Below, piece by piece: positions 12,950 to 28,949 of a stretch of DNA of 64,000 bases (the stretch's first letter is position 1; every line of letters starts with the position of its first letter). A model generated the notes under the pieces. The model saw only the letters and a list, made by a program, of their open reading frames with translations, was not told the origin of the DNA and did no database searches. This stretch comes from Phlegmacium glaucopus (taxonomy: Eukaryota; Basidiomycota; Agaricomycetes; Agaricales; Cortinariaceae): the NCBI GenBank assembly GCA_015039465.1, contig MU130572.1, positions 62,001-126,000 of the forward strand, in the 5' to 3' direction. Both the position numbers and the translations under genes were made by a program.

Positions 12950-14396
12950 TGAGGTAGATGATGGGAGAAGGAAGGAGTCGTCGGAATTTGAAGGACTCCC
13001 CAGTTAATCTATGCGGAGATGTCCGATAAGGCCTCGATGTATGTGGCTGTGCTAACCTGACAAAATTTTATAAATAATTTGTTGCAGGGAATTATCGCTC
13101 TTAGTTCCATGAAGTTAAGTCAAGCTATCTCAGTGGCATCCAAGTTGGCTTTGCTCTATTTCGAATGAACATCAAATATATATCATTGGTTCAATCATTC
13201 TTGGCTCTTCCGCACAACTTGAAAAGATTATCATGTCCGGTGTACGCCATTTTTGATGCCATTACCTCCGTGACCAACGGAACCAAATGTCAGCGATCCC
13301 GATCATCGTAAGCAGGGAGATCTTGATTTACCGTACACATACATAGCAAGCGTCAATCGTGTAACCTTTCTCGACGACTTGTCTTTCCGACTCTCGTACC
13401 CCGCACATTCGCTCTAGAGTCTACATATCTACTTTTAGTTAGAATGTACTATGATACTACATGTACTCTCAAATTTCATTAGTGGGGTGTTATGGCAGCC
13501 TGAGAAATTCGTGATCGCCATAGTACGTTAATATTTTCTGATACCTACGTGTACATTGCTATAGTAATGAGTATAATTGTAACTTAACTTTGACTCTTGT
13601 AAGTTAATATTTTCATTTTCTCCGTTGCTTACTCTACTTTTGCATCGTCATGGTTTTAAGACCCCTGCCAGATTTATTTCAAATAGATACCGAGAGTGCC
13701 TGTCAATTGTGTCCGATAATCTTTCAAAAATAAGTATCTAGTAATACATGGCCTAAGGAGCTGGAATGCGAAGCACGGAGACTTGCGGAAATTCTTTGAC
13801 AATGCACTAGCTATAGTATACTATGTTGAATGGAAGTCATGCGCTCATGTTTTATTTGTGAAATGCTAAATATATGTTTGTCCACGTCACTTGAATGTTT
13901 TCTTGCCTCATGCTGAAGCCTTTGGGTTGTATTTTCGGCTGAAAAAGCCTGCCGATTGAGTCAGACTCTCAGTGGCGTTTGACAATGTGTCAATGATATA
14001 CGCTAACACAAGTAGGAATTCCGGAAGAAGAGCTATAAATTATACTAGCTTTGCTGTATGTATTCGTAAATATGGCAATGAACCGCAGTATTATGTCCAG
14101 AGATGTCCATGACTCGTGTAAGTAGGAGAGCCTATCCTATCCACAGCTCGACAATATGGCTAACGGCTTGCGATTGCACCTTGAATTGCACAATTCATTT
14201 CAGCGATTAGATATTCAGGCTGAAAAGAAAGTTATGATCGATCGGGAGTTGTTCATAAATTTCGTTATCATGAATTGCAGTGTATATATATAAGTTTCTG
14301 TGGGCGTATCAAGTAGGTAAATAAAAATATTAAGGGAATAGTTTGTAAATTCATTTGTGAAACCATCCACCTTAACTGTGCCATATAACAAGACGA
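12950..14396. other. intergenic region, no gene seen
   Basis: About 1.45 kb, AT-rich, between the 5' end of the transcription factor and the 3' end of the coiled-coil gene. Only short motif-free frames occur. It presumably carries the regulatory region of the transcription factor. No repeat or RNA gene was recognised. Confidence 0.55.
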
Positions 14397-16236
14397 TCAC
14401 CGAAGACCATCAAGATCAACAGATCCTGACGATGGCAGAGTCAGAGGTCGGTCATATTTGACAATCCCGTCCTTGTCATCGACAGATAACGCATGCGTAT
14501 GAACTCGATCCAGATTCGTCACATCCTTCACCACAATACTCCCATACCCTCCTTGTGATTCCGGGACATAGCTAGCCAGCCCCGATCCCAATCCATGGAT
14601 ATCACTGCCCGGACTAATAGGCTCTGCTACACTTGACGTATCCGAGAAACTATATGATGAATCCCGGTGGGACTGTAAGGGTAATTGCACTCCCGCAGCA
14701 TTCATTTGGAGTGGAGGGACATGCTGTTGTTGGCTGGAATTAGACGATAAGCTGGAGCGAGAACTGAAAAATCCTCCTAGTTTACGAGAGAGAGGTGCAG
14801 CTGCTATGACAGGAGGAAGCGGTAATGTCGAAGTCGAATAAGCAGGGGCCAGTGGCGATGGCGTAGCCATAGATACAGAAAAAGGCATGCTCGATTTCAA
14901 CGGCGAGTCAACGCCCCATAACTTGAATCCCCATCCTCCATTGTTTTTTCCCCGATCTGGTTCTTCTTCACCTGTCGTCATCGTTGGCGGGGGAGGCAAT
15001 TTCATCAACAGAGATGATGATGCACCACCGGCGGCAACAACGCCAACGTTATTATCAGCGATAAACTCCCGCAAAGCCTTCACGCACGTCTCAGAAGCCT
15101 CCCTAGCTTCATGGGCTTCTATCAAATCATGTTTCACAATCACTAATTCGTCTTTGACCGATTGTAGCTCTTTGCGTAACGTTTCTATCTCTTCCGAATT
15201 AACAGCCGAGGCGTTGGAAGCGGGAACTTGCGGCAGTTCGGTGGCAGTCGTTGTGGATAGATCGCTCGCCGTTGGAGGCAACTGATGTCCGAATATGCCT
15301 GAAAAGCGATGGGAGCTATTTGGTGGACTAGAGAGATGTGGTTCTGGGGAAGGAAGATTGAATGCCTGAGCGTGTGGGCTCGGCGTAGGATCTGGCGTAG
15401 GAAAAGAGCCAAAGCTAGTATCGGAAACAGACGAAATACGTCTATGGCCAGGCCTCCCTGTTAATGGCGTGAACGAAGCACGTTTGGGAGGACTGCCAAA
15501 GGCAGCTAAAGTTAATGAAGATGTCCTAGCAGAATCGGTCGGAACCATGCTTTGGCGTCTGCTCTCCGTCTGTAGCCTCATGAGTCCTCGCCTATGGAAA
15601 TCCAAAATCCAAAGTAAATATCAAAAAGATATTCTCACATAAAACAGTCAAATATTACCTGCTCTCCTCGACTTTTGCTCTCAAAAGCACAATCTGCTCT
15701 TCATCCTCTCTTATTTTCTTTCTGGCAACATCAAGTTCCTCCTCCGCACTACACACCCTTTCCGTCATCAACTGCAGCGCATCCCTGGTATTTGCGTCCT
15801 GGGTATTAGCTTTCGTCAGCATCCTAACGAGTTCATCCCGCTCCTTCGTAATCTCCATCAGCGATTTACGCATATGGGTGACGATATGCGCCAAAACATC
15901 AGGATCTGGTTTACCATGATGCTGTGATGAATGCACATCTGTACCTGTAGCAGCATTCACGGAATGCGTAGTAACATCGTGGCCAGGCGTTACAGGCGGG
16001 CTTTCCATATTTAATTGCCTCTCTAGTTCGAGACTTAGATCAATGGAGAAACGGCCGTGCTGTGCAAGATCCTGTGCCCTTTGCAAACGATGTTCCAAGT
16101 CCAGGTCAGCAGATGGAGGTGCCTCGAATTCGATATGATGTAGGTTTTCGTGGTTTTCGTTAAAGATGGTAGTGGTGACAATGGCAGGAAGTCCCTGTTG
16201 ACTGTTGGTAGTGTTGGTTGCGGTAGAAACTGGCAT
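14397..16236 (-). CDS. Coiled-coil, Ser/Pro-rich fungal protein of unknown function
   Basis: Two exons (about 15658-16236 and 14397-15593) join in frame across a 64-nt intron: VEESR is followed by RGLMRLQTESRR. The protein is about 590 residues. A first helical region around residues 120-195 (THMRKSLMEITKERDELVRML, then ERVCSAEEELDVARKKI) has heptad-like spacing, and a second one lies around EEIETLRKELQSVKDELVIVKHDL. Between and after them are long Ser/Pro-rich disordered segments with SP and TP sites (SPPKRASFTPLTG, FPTPDPTPSP), which could be kinase targets. No catalytic motif or membrane helix is visible. It resembles poorly described basidiomycete scaffold-like proteins; I do not assign a function. 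Confidence 0.8.
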
Positions 16237-16569
16237 AGTCGCGATAATTTAATGGAAAAATATATAGTTTTGTTTGTGTGTGATGGATAATGAGATGAGA
16301 ACACCAGATGGAATGATGACAGGAAACACAATACAACGGAAGCAGGGAAAACGGGGGTTGCTAGAGATAATATGGAGCCGACGAGGCAATTTAGACACGG
16401 CGAGATGTTGACAGTCGGAAAGCAGGTGTGCCATCCGAAAAGGTCCAGAGTCACGTGGAGACCGCATCTACTAGGTCTAATATTTTACTGAACAAGTTTT
16501 CTACTTTACAATCGCTGCAATTTATTTTTCTTTCTGTTCGTCAATCAACAGCCCAGACCCACTTTATAT
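16237..16569. other. short intergenic region
   Basis: 333 bp between two minus-strand genes. It holds the promoter and 5' UTR of the coiled-coil gene and the 3' UTR of the Smr gene. Nothing else was seen. Confidence 0.5.
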
Positions 16570-19403
16570 TTACTCAGATGCATGTGTGAGGGGATCGATG
16601 CATATGATACCATCGCGCTCGCTCCAAGGGTATCCCCAACGATGAAGCCATTCACGAACGCCTGTGGCTAAACGAGCTCGAGAGGCACCACGAGCGACAT
16701 CTTGGGTACCAGTGTGCTTTTCCTCACCCACGATCGCGTATGCTGTCAGATAAAATTAATCTACAAAGTCAACACGACAGAAATTTTAAAAAAACAGACC
16801 TAAACCATAGAAATGCTCGCGTTCCAACTACAAAAGGACCACAGCAAAATTAGCACCCATAAACTGCCAGGGGAAAGAAAAACTTACCGCAAGCAAGAAT
16901 TGTTCGAGCACCTCAGTTGCTTCATTCGAATGCAACCCATGCAAATCTAACATAACCTCCGTCCTCTCTTCCTGACTGCCTTTTACTTCATTCGCACCAC
17001 CAGGATTAACACCTGCAACCCCCAGACACACCCCAAGCGCCGCCCCACACGCCTTCCCCCTCGCCGATCTATCTCCAGGATCGTCGGACCAACTCGCATC
17101 CCGGCTCCTTACAGCCTGTTCAGCAACTTTAGCTCGTTCTCGCACAAGCTTTTTAGCAGCATCAGCCATCTCAACGCCCATTTTCCCATTTAGGTCGTGT
17201 CCTTCTCGACTGAAACGTTTGGCAGCTGCTCCGTCTCCTCTCCTCCATGCGTCCGCTGCACGAGAGAGACATGCGTTACGAGCGGAACCCAATTGGAGGG
17301 CACGCGCTCTGTAAGACATATATAAGCTGTTCAACGACTCTCCCGTTGGTAGAGTGGGCAAAAGAACTGGCGGACGGAGTTTAAGTCGTGGTGAAGGTCT
17401 CGGAGCCACGATGGCGCTTTGGTGATGAATGTTGTCTGTTGAAGGGCCCATAATCTCCCTCCGTGCAAGGTGATTATTGGCAGTGCCAGTACCGTTGCCC
17501 ATTTCCTCCATTGAGTGTTGAGTAGTTGGAACAGGTTTCTTAACGGCAGCAGCGAACCTAGTACGACCAGGATCATTGTACGCCCTGTCCGCGTATTTTC
17601 GACCTCTTCCCGTGGACGCGTTATTGTTGTCGAAAGCCAGTACAGGGAATTCGTCCGGTGGTGGAGTATGTGCTGCAAGTGGACCTGTGCCGGGAGGCAC
17701 GTTTGCTCGAGTCAAGACAGCATTGAGACTGGCAATGTCTACATCTTTGGGTAGATGATGCAAAAACTCGCAATTCTCGTGCTTGGCACAGGTTCCCCGG
17801 AGCCAGAACCTGCACAAAGCTCTTTCCAGGTCATGACTGTATATAAAAGGGTCATCAGTTTTTAAAAATCAGGTTGGCTATCCAACTCCACAGACAAACC
17901 TGAATCGACAATCCGCTCTCAAACATTCCCCAGCTACAAAATAACGACAAACCCTATTGCCTCCTGGGATGGGTCGTCCATTGACATATCTAGGTGCCTG
18001 CCTTCCAGCAGGGGCTGAAGGTCCGAAACCGCGTCCCGCACCAGGGCCAGCACCCCTTGGCATAGCAGCATCTCTAGAAACTAACGTGACCCTAGCACCC
18101 ATATGTTGCATCCTATTCTGCGGACTCTGCGGGGCCACGATAGGCAATGCTCGATCCACCAGCCATGCCATTGCACGATCAAAATCATAGCCATTTGCAG
18201 CCAGTGCATCTTCCAACTCGGAGGGAGCCAGTGTAGACCCAAATACGGAGCTCAGAACATCAAAAGGCGTCATGCCATCTGTGAGAGCTGCAGATGCTTC
18301 GTCCGAGTCTGGTTCTAGTATTTGGCCATTGGATTCCGGAGAACCGTAAGTGTAGTAATGATCCATTTGAGATGCAGGCTGAGGAGGAGAGGTGGACCAC
18401 GGCATAGTGTCTGACGTATCAAAATCAGATATGGTGATGGAATGGAAAGATGGAATTGGATTGTTAGAGAATGGATCAAAGGGATCTTCATCATCAGGTT
18501 CGTCTTTAGGACGATGAGAAGAACGCAGAGATGATGTTGTGAGAGAACGTGACAATGAGGGATGGTCAGCAATCAAAGGTGCTGCGATGGCAAGATTGGA
18601 TGTAGCACGAGGAGAATTATGAGCCCATAAATCGGGAGAAGGGGTATCTGCGCGAAGAAGGGAACCTGGAGTGGTCGATGCGGCAGCAGACAAGGGTCGG
18701 GGTATAGGTCTGAACTCATTCGCTTTTGCATTCAATATACGTGGAGAAGAAATAGGTGAAGCTGGCAGAGAAGCTGTAAACTGTGCATTAACTGTTTGAC
18801 CATGGGCTAAGACGGGAGACGAAGAAGGAGAATAATCTGATTTTGATGACACGGGGGCTAGAGGTGATGTTGCTGGTGTATGTGGTCTGCGAAATACGTG
18901 TGCAAGAGGGGATGCAGGAGCTGAAGAAGGAGTGTCTGGGTGTACTGGATAAAGACGAGAAGAAGAATGAGTGGATGCACGGGACGACGGTCTCGAGATC
19001 GGTCGGCGCGTCGGAGTCAGGAAGAGGAAGGGTACGCCAGCAACATCGTCGCGATGCTTGTGCATCAAGTCCAAGACGTTTTGCTCGACCTGCATATTAG
19101 GATGAGGTAGAGTTTACCCCAAAGACAAATAGCAATACGCACGCTATCATCATCCATCGCAAAAGTTGTTTTGAGGATGAGTTTGAGGTCATCCTCCTTC
19201 TCGTCGACCAGCAAGGATACAACCTGGTTGACGAAGGATTGAGGAACCCGATTGTAATCATCAGGTTCTGGGTCTGTGTCATAGACGTCTTGAGGTTTGA
19301 ACTGTCGGGCTATGGCTGAGAGCTGAGCTCTGGTATGTGGAAATTTGCTACTTGATTGCAAAGAAGAAAGACTAGTAGTACTCATAGGAGAATGAAGGGC
19401 CAT
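16570..19403 (-). CDS. CUE-like, tandem CCCH zinc finger, DUF1771 and Smr domain protein
   Basis: A probable RNA-binding protein with a nuclease-like Smr tail. Order from the N-terminus: a leader with KPQDVYDTDPEPDDYNRV and a helical segment; a long Ser/Pro-rich region; a CUE/UBA-like stretch (MTPFDVLSSVFGSTLAPSEL); two CCCH fingers of form C-x7-C-x5-C-x3-H (CRYFVAGEC..., CRFWLRGTC...); DUF1771 (YRARALQLGSARNACLSRAA); and an Smr domain with LDLHGLHSNEATEVLEQFL and a following GEEKHTG segment, spliced over two short introns near 16740-16890. Stop TAA is at 16570-16572. The start at 19403 was chosen because longer frames run into the next gene; an alternative ATG (MSTTSLSS) lies 18 nt inside. 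Similar proteins are linked to mRNA quality control at stalled ribosomes (inference). Confidence 0.85.
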
Positions 19404-19446
19404 TTGAGTTGTAAGTAAGGTAAAGGATTCATACTCAGACAAACAA

Positions 19447-21144
19447 TCAAACATCCCATTGAACATAAACAACCTCTTCTCTCCAACAACTCTCATCACT
19501 ACAGTCCTTTTCACATGAATACACAATGCATGTACCCCATTCCATACCCCTCTTCGCTTCCTTGTTATCTCCAACTAGTGCACGCCTTACCGCCTCTCTT
19601 CTTTCTCTGTCCGTAAGCTTTTGGCTATCTTCTGCCCAACTCGGTCGAAGCACGTTAATCAAATTGGGCGTCAGCTGGCACTCAAATATCCGCCTAGAAC
19701 CACAGGCAGAACACCTTGGTACAGACGACGCGTCATACGCTCGTCTCACAGCTGGTACCACCTTGAAAGCAGCCTTTGTCACTGGCAGAGGCTCTTGACG
19801 TGGTATTGGCCATAATAGATCAAAGGTCTTGTCCGAAGCGAAAGGCAGTGGTGTGCCCCGCAACTCGTACCTATCAACGTAGAATTGTTGAGATTCCAAA
19901 AGTTTGTGACAAATTCGTTTCAGACCTGACGCATTGCTCCCCCTCATGACCAACCCTTTTTGTAAACCTCTCAAAGACGTGATCCACCTCCAAGGAATTC
20001 TCATACGTTTCCGTTGCCCAGCTCACGTCTTTGTCTTTCGTTTCATCATCTCCCAGTTCCGAAACTTGGATCCCTTTCGGAAGCTTGGGCTTGGTTTGTG
20101 GGGGAAGATACTCCCCAACAGTCGACAAGTACAATGTTGGGTATGATGGTGCAGATCTCCATGGGGATTCTACGATTGTTATCGATGCTAAAGCCGTAAG
20201 GAGCGATCTTTCTGATGAAGCCGAATCACTCTGTATGTCATCATCATCTTTGTCGCTCCCACCTTCCTCCGCCACCTCATTTTGAGGAAGGGAAGTAGGA
20301 GGGTTATTCGCCTCCGTCTCAGTTGAGACATGCCCGAAGATTTGAGCGCCCATGTTAAATATATGGTCGGCGCGGCCAGTTGTTGCCCTACCGATCTGAA
20401 ATGCCATAATAATTAGATAAGCGTTCGAAATACAGCGCCCGTTCGTACATGTACAAATGAAAGCATCCAGATGTCGTACCAAATCAGAAAAACTCACCGC
20501 GAATGGGTTGCTGGTCGGAGCAGCCAACTTTTTTTGGCGATCAGCTTCGGCCTGAGCCTTTTCTTTGGCACGGATGCGTTTTAGTTCAAGTTTGGTGGCA
20601 TATTTTTCGTTATATCGAAGACCTCTCCATGCTCGAACACTTTAAAAAAAGATGATGATGAAATCAGCTTAAACGAAACTGCCATATGTCAGACATGAAA
20701 CGGGTTATAACAACTGATAATGGACATTCGGTACGATGCCCTGGGGCTTACCTGCCATTATCGCCCTGGCAACCTATTCTAGCGCATCCCCAGATGTAGA
20801 GAGCCCTGTCCATTGGACTATTCTCAAACGGACACCACATTTGAACAAGCAGTTCCATTGGTTTATTGCATGATTTGCAAAGAGAGGAAGAAAAGGAAGG
20901 CTCAGGGGATGGCAGGAATGCCTAGTATGATATATGATTGAAAAAAGTCAATACATTCTGCGGTGTAGTATACATGTGAGGATGCTCGTACAGGAAGACC
21001 TCCGATACGAGAAACGGCGGCATCGATCAAGTCTATCTCGATATTGATTGGACCGTCAGGAACACCTAACAATACAGAGGTTTCTACATCCGACAACTCT
21101 TCCTGGTCTGAATCTGACCAATCGTCCTCTTGTGGTGGTGGCAT
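19447..21144 (-). CDS. TSR4: PDCD2/Tsr4-type ribosomal protein chaperone
   Basis: Family members bind nascent uS5 (Rps2) and help 40S subunit assembly. The acidic N-terminus MPPPQEDDWSDSDQEEL is followed by VLLGVPDGPI and DAAVSRIGGLP, then, after an intron, AFLPSPEPSFSSSLCKSC and LYIWGCARIGC, the Cys-rich N-terminal module. After a linker with acidic Ser-rich spacer, the PDCD2_C domain is seen: DLLWPIPRQEPLP, CSACGSRRIFECQLTPNLIN and WGTCIVYSCEKDC, ending in VYVQWDV. It stops 44 bp before the start of the Smr gene on the same strand, and its start faces the second Zn2Cys6 gene. Four or five short introns. The gene appears complete. Confidence 0.92.
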
Positions 21145-21535
21145 TTTGGCTTGGGATCGACGAACCTAAGAAAGAAGAAACGGAAAAGAGTCAGAAACTT
21201 GTGCGCTCCAATCGCAATAAGGAAGAAAAAAATCAGTTAAGCATGAATGGTATAAAATTTTATTGGACTCGTCATGTTCTGATGAAACAGAGAAACTCTG
21301 TCTCCTCAGTTTCAGACTCGTCATCTAAATGGTTCATCTGGGAATCAAAGGAATTTGGAGAGGGACACTTACTAAACGGTGATGATGGTCCAAAGTTCTC
21401 CGGCGCTCAAATCTTAAAAAGAGACAGCGACCAAATAAGACCAAACAGGAAAGAGATCCCGAGACTAATTACTTCAAGTTAATACGGAGACTTGACTTCC
21501 CCGATACCCTCACCTCTTTCATTCCATCCACATCA
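21145..21535. promoter_or_regulatory. divergent promoter region between TSR4 and Zn2Cys6 paralog 2
   Basis: 391 bp between two start codons pointing away from each other, so both promoters must lie here or overlap the neighbouring 5' ends. No convincing TATA box or operator was identified. The role as a shared promoter is inferred from layout only. Confidence 0.55.
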
Positions 21536-24500
21536 ATGCCAGGTCCCTATGGCCAGCGCAGTGATCCAACTAGCAATTCTCTCGTTGTACGCCATCCAAA
21601 GCGCAGAGGAGTAGCCCTCTCTTGTGCCGAATGTCGAAGGTACGCGTGCATATATGCCGTCACAAGTCATTTTTTCTTACCATGAGCGTTGATTCAGATT
21701 GAAGCTCAAGTAAGTCTTCTAATTTATTCTAATAACCGGTATATCTCATTCAGGACTTTAGATGTAGTCGCGACTTTCCTTGCAGGTAAGCAATTCCAGG
21801 GCCTTCTTCTTGCCCAAGGCAAATAATCGAACCTTACAGCAATTGCGTCAAAAAAGGCTGCGCAGCTATCTGTCCTGACGGTGAATTCTCTTTCCTTTCT
21901 GTGGCGTCCAACTTTCAGACTCACGGCCTTCTATCTCTTAGGCTCATTAACTACAGGAAAGGGCAACAGGTTTATCCCCCCCACTTCACATGCAAAGTCA
22001 TCCTTTCTCTGATCACAAATGTACAGATTCGTACTTGCCAATACAGAAGCTCTCCACGAAAAAATAAACTTGCTAGCAAATAGAGTCAGGCATCTTGAAG
22101 ATGGCCTTGCCGAAGCCCACTCCCTCACTTCGCATCATCCTCACCCACTTCTACGAGAAGACCTTCTCCAAATCAAACGCCCCCTTGAAAGAGAACGATT
22201 AGATGTCCCACCAGTAGAGGAAAAACCTGATATTGGTGACTCGATCGACTCCCTAGGATCCCTGTAGGTCTTCCCTCGCTATCAGATGGAGTCATTTAGT
22301 CACGCTATTTCACTCCTACTTCCTGCCCCTCTATATTTGAATCAGATCCATTTCCCAAGATGGCCGGTCCACATTTTTTGGCCAGACCGCAAATTCATGG
22401 GTACGTGTTTATAATCTCTGTTTCTCGGCTTGTTTTATATTTAAACATTCTCGTATCATGATGCAATCTTACTTATTGAATTTTATAGTATCTCCTTCAG
22501 GTGATCATTTCAAGATTTGATATCTCTGTATCTACAGAGAACTCATTGCTTGTTGTATCTAGAACGAAGGGAGCTCAGATGAAGAGGGTTCGCCTCCGAC
22601 CGCCGACAACTCGCCTGTGCCTGTGCCGGCTGACCTCTCTTGGCTTAGTTATGGCTTTCCATTCGCCACACCACCCACTAGGACCGCAGAAAATGTTCGC
22701 AACGCCATAATGAGTAAATTGCCTGTCAAGTCCGCCGCTAAAGTCATATGTGACATATATTTCCGACATGCTGCCTGGATGTACGTCCCGCAATTTTTTT
22801 CCTTTTGTTTTTTTTTTTACGTCTGAGAAATCATCTAGGTACACACCAATTTCTGAGCAAGATTTCCAGGAAACCATCTTCCAACATATTTACGACCCTG
22901 AACCTAATTTTGAGGCGAAATCGGGTCAAAACATCGGCATCTTCTGCATGGTATTAGCTATTGGAACTTTAGTGGATCTTGATAAGCCTGCACATTCAGC
23001 CGGAGCCATGTATTATTACCATCTTGCGCGTGCAGCTTTGTCTATCGATTCAATCCTCGAAGAACAAAGCATTACTGGTATACAAGCTTTGGTAATGGAT
23101 CTTATCGTTCCGCTCTTCCGCATGTGCTAACTTATTATACCCTTCTTCTCTTTCTCATACCCCAAAAACAGCTGCTCATGTGCCACTTCATGTTTCTGTC
23201 GGAGATAAGTGGACCCCGGTGGGTCATTATGGGAATAGTAGTAAAATTAGCCCAAAGTGTTCGTTCGTCTTCTGATTTTTAGCGAGCCATTTTCAATTTG
23301 GGCGCTAACTTCTGTTTACTGAATTAGGTTGGCCTGCGTGAGTAAAGATTCCCCTATGCCTAGAATCTCTGATGAAATCCTTCTTGTTCCCATCCTGACA
23401 GACCGTGATAGCGGGAAATGGAACCTCGATCCCGAGCAAACGCAAAAGCGACGGAATTTGTTCTGCGAATTGCTGACGTACGATTCGTGGCAGGTAAGTG
23501 AGACTGGATACTAAGATAACATATCTCAGACCTTTGATTCTGGTAACAGAGCTTAACATATGGACGGCCGCCCTCGCTCTCACCAGCTCATATTGACAAT
23601 CAGCTGTTGGGTGAAGGTGGCAAAACTGATCAAGGAGAAATGACTTGTATGTCACGATTAATTTTTTCTTTTCATCCCTGGTTTTGTTTGAACTTAACGT
23701 CCTTTTTTTTTTCTTGTCGCGCCTTTGGTAGTTGCTGAATGGAAGCACCGATTTTCAGCACAATGTCTTAGTGTCGTACACGACCAGGCTTTCGGCACCC
23801 GAACACCCAGCTACAAAGTCATCCAGGAGCTCGACAGGAAAGTGCGGAATTGGTATATGCCACCAAGTCTACAAGTCCCAGGGTTTGGGACAGCTACGAA
23901 ACTGGCCACCACAGAGCTGGAGCAGCCCAGTGTGCAGCTAACGATGCAGCGGTACGTCGCATTTGCGATCAAAGAAATCAGTCAGTCATACTTTCATTTT
24001 CGTTTGACAATATGAGTTTGCTTGCTCATTAGAAGCTTGCTTTAATTGACAGCTTTATTCTATATGCATCGGGGATTCTTTGCACAAGCTCTTGAAGATT
24101 GTCCTAATGATCCGATGGGAAGCAAATATTCACCATCGGTACTGGCGGCGTACGGGAGCGCCACAGCTTTTGTTGGACTTGTCGAGAGCTTGTTCAACCA
24201 GCATCCTGCCCTAACGGAACGGATGTGGTTCCTCTTCACTCATGTGTTTTCCTGTGCCGTATGTCTTTGACTCAATTGGTACTGTTTGGAATACGAACTA
24301 ACCGCAAGTTTTAGATTGTTCTTGGGTCAATAGCAGCGAAATCGCAGATGGGTTTGGCACCCTCTGCACTCTCACATCTGGAATCTGCCTTCAACCTATT
24401 TTCGAGAGTATCTGATCATGCTCGTGCAGGGAAAATAATCGTAAGTGCTTACCTATGTTGTCTTTTTTTGTTGTTGTTGCTGAATCTTGGTGTTTATCAG

Positions 24501-25136
24501 CCGATCCTGCAGAAGCTTAAGGAAAGGGCACACCTGGCAAACGATAACATCCACCCCACGAATGAAAATGCCACCCGTCTTTCGTATTTTGGTCCAAAGA
24601 TCAAAAGCGAAATTGACGAATTGTCAACGCTGGGTGGTGTGACAAGATTGGTGTCACGAGGGTCACCCTCATCTTCATCCTCTGTCGCCTCCGAAGCCAG
24701 TCCTCCTACAAAACATACATCACCTTCAACTAGATCTGACTCTCAAGTCTATCTAACACCTCCTGACTCGTCATTGTCATCTACTGCTTGGCAAAATTAC
24801 ACGCATATTCAAAATTTTAATGTCAACATCAACTTGAACGATGGATATTATCCACATACTAGTAGCCCCGCTACCCCCGTTCCTCAAGGAGATATGTCGA
24901 TGCTTTACCAACTTCCTAATCATATGCAACAACAGAGCCAAGGAATGCAGATGGAGCTGTCGCCAGATTCCTATTATAGCTATCAGCAGCAGTCGAACTA
25001 TAATAGCGGGTATCCGCCTGCCCATCAGCATCATCACCACATGGCGCCAGGCCATGATATGTCGGCACACCAAGGGCCGCCTATGTACGACGTGAACGAG
25101 TCATGGCACAATTTCATGGCGCCATATAAACCATAA
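21536..25136 (+). CDS. Zn2Cys6 transcription factor with fungal-specific TF domain (paralog 2)
   Basis: Start MPGPYGQRSDPTSNSLVV, then a Zn2Cys6 cluster, CAECRRLKLKCSRDFPC..CVKKGCAAIC, assembled over four small exons. It continues GSLTTGKGNRFVLANT and a coiled segment (LHEKINLLANRVRHLEDGL), then the fungal_trans domain with GQTANSW, AAWMY, LLMCHFMFLSEISGPRW, HRDSGKWNLDPEQTQKRRNL and TYDSWQ. The C-terminus is Gln/His/Asn-rich with MAPGHDMSAH and ends ESWHNFMAPYKP. About 14 introns. It matches the gene at 9535-12949 domain by domain and shares the intron after CRR and the one before FVLA, but has two extra introns inside the zinc cluster. The short tail motif (W-x-x-F) is also shared. Function is unknown. 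Confidence 0.9.
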
Positions 25137-25316
25137 CACTATACCTATGTCCTTCTCCTGTGCTATCTTGCTATCTATAATCTAGGATGCTCTGTCTATA
25201 TGTTATACTACTATCATGTTGTATTTTTATGATAATTTACAAGTTGTTGTTCTTGGCACCGGTGATTTCCGTATTGGGAGTTGCAACGTTTGAACCCGAC
25301 ACCTCATCCCGTTAGC

Positions 25317-28623
<3,307 letters not shown>

Positions 28624-28949
28624 TGTATTTCGCATATCAAAAAAAAAATTCTCTTCAACATTCAAACTTGTCCTCCTGCTTGCACAGTTTTTCAACTGCT
28701 CTGGCTCTCGTGAGCTACAAGTTTACCCAAGTCAAACATGAGCATAGTAGGCCAGTAAGGTCTGACATGGTAGTGCTAGCACGAAGCGAGTGATGAGTGT
28801 GGGGAAGCTCGCCGAGAGCTGTGAAGACATGAGAACCAAGCCCTCAAAAACTGTACCATGTACTAGTACTACGTACACCTCCGTCGTTATGTTATCTAAT
28901 CAATACTAGTAGTTCTCACTGTATCATCACTTTGAACTACTTTCTTGTA
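28624..28949. other. intergenic region upstream of the LYC1-like gene
   Basis: 326 bp between two plus-strand genes. It holds the MSC2 3' UTR and the promoter of the next gene. No other feature was recognised. Confidence 0.5.
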
